From contig DASTBA010000046.1 in the NCBI GenBank assembly GCA_035712285.1, positions 1 through 45,263 on the forward strand: a stretch of 45,263 nucleotides of DNA, read 5' to 3'. Position 1 is the stretch's first letter; every line of letters starts with the position of its first letter. A model generated the notes under the pieces. The model was not told the DNA's origin, made no database searches, and saw only the letters and a program-made list of their open reading frames with translations. A program made the translations under genes and the position numbers. Source of the DNA: CAMLHP01 sp035712285 (GTDB lineage Bacteria; Gemmatimonadota; Gemmatimonadetes; Gemmatimonadales; GWC2-71-9). Below are positions 43,175-45,263 of this stretch, one piece after another.

Positions 43175-43645
43175 ATGCGCCAGTACTACGGATTTGCCGC
43201 CACGGCGCTCGTTGCCGTGACCCTGGCGGCGGCCGCCTGCGACAATGGTCCGAAGCACCCGGTGGATACCGGGCTCTGCGGCCAGCCGGGCTCGACCCGC
43301 GAGTGCCCCGTAGCGACCGACTCGGCGTACTTTACCATCACGCTGGTCTCCACCAGCTGCGTGGCGAAGGGCACCACGATCACCGTGACCTCACCCGTGA
43401 GCGACAAGCTGACCGGGGATGCGTGCTACCAGTCGGTCCCCAAGACCTGGACCATCGGCAGCGCGAGCGCCGGCTTCCCGCCGAATACCCAGGTCAACTT
43501 CACGATCATTTCGGACCAGACCGCCAACCCGCCGGGCTTTCATGTGGCCGGCACCTATCCGGACTGGAACATCACGTTCGAGGATGGCGGCGATACCGAT
43601 TACAATGACGTCGTCCTGAATGTGCACGCGACCGCGATAAACTGA
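43175..43645 (+). CDS. Small lipoprotein with a DUF4114-like C-terminal motif
   Basis: A 156-aa exported lipoprotein. The signal peptide is FAATALVAVTLAAAACD, with the lipid cysteine at about residue 21. The mature domain is beta-rich, with several cysteines (GLCGQPGSTRECP, STSCVAKGT, GDACYQSV) that could form disulfides. The C-terminus reads WNITFEDGGDTDYNDVVLNV, the acidic (D/E)DGGDxDYND signature of DUF4114-like calcium-binding exported domains. No enzyme motif is seen. GGAG is ten bases upstream of ATG 43175. It stands alone on the plus strand between prs and tRNA-Gln. Confidence 0.78.
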   Translation: MRQYYGFAATALVAVTLAAAACDNGPKHPVDTGLCGQPGSTRECPVATDSAYFTITLVSTSCVAKGTTITVTSPVSDKLTGDACYQSVPKTWTIGSASAGFPPNTQVNFTIISDQTANPPGFHVAGTYPDWNITFEDGGDTDYNDVVLNVHATAIN

Positions 43646-43664
43646 ACCAGGTCACCGAAACGTC

Positions 43665-43696
43665 ACGCGGGGCCGTCCAGCCGGACGGCCCCGCGT
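43665..43696. terminator. Bidirectional terminator between the lipoprotein gene and tRNA-Gln
   Basis: A perfect 14-bp stem (43665-43678 with 43683-43696) with loop AGCC. It lies 20 bases past the plus-strand lipoprotein stop and 5 bases past the minus-strand tRNA 3' end, so it can serve both. T-runs are short in both directions. Confidence 0.82.
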
Positions 43697-43700
43697 TGCA

Positions 43701-43771
43701 TTGGCCCTGGTGGATTCGAACCACCATTCTCGGATCCAAAGTCCGATGTCCTGCCATTGGACGAAGGGCCA
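43701..43771 (-). tRNA. tRNA-Gln (anticodon TTG)
   Basis: A 71-base cloverleaf folds without mismatches. The acceptor is TGGCCCT/AGGGCCA with A as discriminator, the D-stem is GTCC/GGAC, and the anticodon stem is TCGGA/TCCGA with loop CTTTGGA (anticodon TTG). The T-arm is GGTGG-TTCGAAT-CCACC. CCA is not encoded, so it is added by a nucleotidyltransferase. It is placed between ispE and prs, as in several other phyla. Confidence 0.97.
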
Positions 43772-43782
43772 GCGTGCCGCCC

Positions 43783-43790
43783 CCAAGATA
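43783..43790 (-). promoter_or_regulatory. Candidate -10 element for tRNA-Gln
   Basis: The minus strand reads TATCTTGG, 11 bases before the tRNA 5' end, within the 45 bases after ispE. It fits TAnnTT(T/G)G. A TTGACA-like -35 is not seen 17 bases upstream. Confidence 0.5.
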
Positions 43791-43816
43791 GCGGCGCGGC
43801 CGGATGCACGTTGCGC

Positions 43817-44677
43817 CTAGCCCACCTGTACGCTGTACACCGCGCCGTACTTCCGCCCGAGCGCCATCGCTGCGTCGTCGCGATCCCGGGCATTCCGGTA
43901 CACCGCTACCAGCGCTGCCCCCGATCCCGTCATTCGGCAAAGCATCGGGCCGGTACCGGCCAGCTTTTCGAACGCAGCGCGAATGTCGGGCCGTCGTTCG
44001 AAGACCACGGACTCGAAGTCGTTGCCCGCCATGCGGGCCACATCCCCCCAGGTCCGAAGCGCATCCTGCTCCAGGATCAATGTCCCGCGCCCCGGCGGAG
44101 TGAGCCGGGCGGCGTCGAGCCGGCGGTAGGCATCGGCGGTCGCGATGCCGGTTGCCGGGACGAGCAGCAATGCCGGGGCCGGCGGCAGCGGCGGCAAGCG
44201 CAGCATTCGCTCGCCCCGGTGCCAGGCCATCGCCAGCCGGGCGCCACTCACCAGGAACGGCACGTCGCTGCCGAGGCGGGCGGCAAGCTGGAGCAGCTCG
44301 TGGCGGGGGATGGCGTTGCCCGCCAGCTGGTTGACGGCAGTAAGCGCCTGCGCCGCGTCGCTGGATCCGCCGCCAAGCCCCGCCTGCACCGGGATCCGCT
44401 TGGTGAGGCGCGCCTCGATTCCGAAGCGATTGCCGGTGGCGTCCAGCACCAGGCGTGCGGCCCGCACGACCAGGTTGTCGTCAGGCGGGCCGGCGTCGAG
44501 GCCCGTGACGTCCAGCGAGATGCCCGGTTGTGCGCGGCGTGCGACATGCAGTTCGTCGGTCAGATCGGTCAGGGCGAAGAGAGTCTCAATCGAGTGGAAC
44601 CCGTCATCGGTCCGCTCGAAGACACGCAGGAACAGGTTCACCTTGGCGGGGGCCAGGCAGGTCACCGTGTCGGTCAT
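43817..44677 (-). CDS. ispE: 4-diphosphocytidyl-2-C-methyl-D-erythritol kinase
   Basis: A GHMP-family kinase, 286 aa, of the non-mevalonate isoprenoid pathway. The N-terminal motif CLAPAKVNLFLRVFERTDDG contains the catalytic-region lysine. The ATP loop is PVQAGLGGGSSDAAQAL. Motif DVPFLVSGARLAMAWHRGER and the C-terminal RMTGSGAALVAVY are canonical. ATG 44677 overlaps the stop of the upstream membrane gene as ATGA; the longer open frame beyond it is shadow. tRNA-Gln follows. Confidence 0.95.
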   Translation of the reverse strand: MTDTVTCLAPAKVNLFLRVFERTDDGFHSIETLFALTDLTDELHVARRAQPGISLDVTGLDAGPPDDNLVVRAARLVLDATGNRFGIEARLTKRIPVQAGLGGGSSDAAQALTAVNQLAGNAIPRHELLQLAARLGSDVPFLVSGARLAMAWHRGERMLRLPPLPPAPALLLVPATGIATADAYRRLDAARLTPPGRGTLILEQDALRTWGDVARMAGNDFESVVFERRPDIRAAFEKLAGTGPMLCRMTGSGAALVAVYRNARDRDDAAMALGRKYGAVYSVQVG

Positions 44678-45263
44678 CGGTCGGGCGCCGCTCGAAGACT
44701 GCCGAAACTCATGGAGGTGCGGAGCAGGGACCAGACCCCCAGCAGGACGATGGGGAGAAATGTGGTCAGGTGGTAGGTGACTGCGTAGGCCACCGCCGGC
44801 TCGGCCGCGACACCGAACAGCAGCAGCACCGCCTTGATGATCGCCTCGAAGACGCCCACGTAACCGGGTGTGGCCGGGGCCGCGATGCCCAGTACCACCA
44901 CGCCCTGCAGCAGCAGCGCGCCGGCGAAGCCGACCGGGAGCGAGAAGGCCCGGAACATGAGCCAGAATGCCGATGCGTTCACCAGCCACATCACGACCGA
45001 CCACCAGACGACGAGCGCCGAACGCACCGGCGAGCGCAGCACGGTGAGTCCATGACGGATACCCTCCACCAGGGCCACGAGACGCGCGGCAAGGGACTCG
45101 GACGGCACCAGCTTCCGGATGGCCTGCTCCGCAAGCGCGGGGAAGCTCACCACGAGGAGCCCCGCGGCCAGCGCGAGCAGGACCACCATCCCGGACCACG
45201 TTGCGACATGGGCGACGGACGTGCCGAACAGCCGCACATCCGCGGGCACGCCGGCCGTGAGCA
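44674..45263 (-). CDS. LPG-synthase TM-region (UPF0104/AglD-like) membrane protein, N-terminus cut by window edge
   Basis: The last 196 or so residues of an integral membrane protein entering from the right edge. There are at least five hydrophobic helices. The segment ASAFWLMFRAFSLPVGFAGA, then VVLGIAAPATPGYVGVFEA, is the signature of the lysylphosphatidylglycerol-synthase transmembrane domain family (flippase-like UPF0104), where (P/A)xxPGxxGxFE is conserved. There is no synthase domain after it, so a lipid-flippase-like role is more likely than lipid aminoacylation. The frame is open to the end of the window. It overlaps ispE by 4 bases. Confidence 0.82.
   Translation of the reverse strand, partial: LTAGVPADVRLFGTSVAHVATWSGMVVLLALAAGLLVVSFPALAEQAIRKLVPSESLAARLVALVEGIRHGLTVLRSPVRSALVVWWSVVMWLVNASAFWLMFRAFSLPVGFAGALLLQGVVVLGIAAPATPGYVGVFEAIIKAVLLLFGVAAEPAVAYAVTYHLTTFLPIVLLGVWSLLRTSMSFGSLRAAPDR

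Noticed and set aside
43023..43220. A 65-codon plus-strand frame in the prs-lipoprotein intergenic region
   Set aside because: It runs into the lipoprotein gene in another frame, contains the promoter, and lacks a ribosome-binding site or recognisable content.

Overview
The window is GC-rich, gene-dense bacterial chromosome with mostly housekeeping content and no sign of phage, insertion sequences, plasmid functions or CRISPR. Several traits suggest a Gram-negative, probably Gemmatimonadota-like organism. The GC content is very high. The primary-type sigma factor is very short (289 aa) and lacks region 1.1, as in Bacteroidota. There are outer-membrane proteins, a LolA-like carrier, a membrane pyrophosphatase, and C+ (zinc-type) bS18 and bL31. 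The taxon is inferred from gene content only.

Left part (1-5460, all minus strand): a truncated nucleotidyltransferase, an ABC-2 exporter pair, a DUF937-OmpA envelope protein, and arfB-tsaC (ribosome rescue, tRNA t6A). From 5538 to 15160 nearly everything is on the plus strand. A tightly coupled chain runs larE-thpR-unknown-NtrC-type regulator-unknown. It is followed by an aldehyde dehydrogenase, the sigma factor, a small exported Ala/Lys-rich protein, yajQ, a SpoIID-domain protein and a Gfo/Idh/MocA oxidoreductase. An MBL hydrolase and a CRP/FNR regulator (minus) are divergent from a plus-strand operon rpmE-prfA-prmC-ylbF-like-tmk-S41 protease-DUF2520 (16896-22560).

Right part (22551-45263, mostly minus strand): SPOR lipoprotein-smc-aroF-lolA; rpsF-rpsR-DUF2232-rplI-fakA/fakB fusion-rsfS-giant metallopeptidase/propeller/beta-barrel protein; prs-rplY-pth-hppA-ychF; and an LPG-synthase-TM protein-ispE-tRNA-Gln block. 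Two small exported proteins of unknown function (36860-37507 and 43175-43645) are on the plus strand beside these blocks. No gene-free stretch exceeds 300 bases. The largest, 42919-43174 (256 bases), holds the prs and lipoprotein promoters and nothing else I recognise.

I found no obvious new defence or biosynthetic system. The most interesting signals concern gene expression. (1) A recurrent TAnnTT(T/G)(G/C) element stands before at least a dozen transcription-unit heads, sometimes only 3-5 bases from the start codon, which implies leaderless mRNAs. (2) Three genes (pth, DUF2232, SpoIID) appear to start at CTG or ATT codons, two of them at or just after the upstream stop codon. There are also two notable protein architectures: a fatty-acid kinase fusion (FakA-type kinase plus DegV/FakB) and a gluzincin-TolB-propeller-beta-barrel polypeptide.
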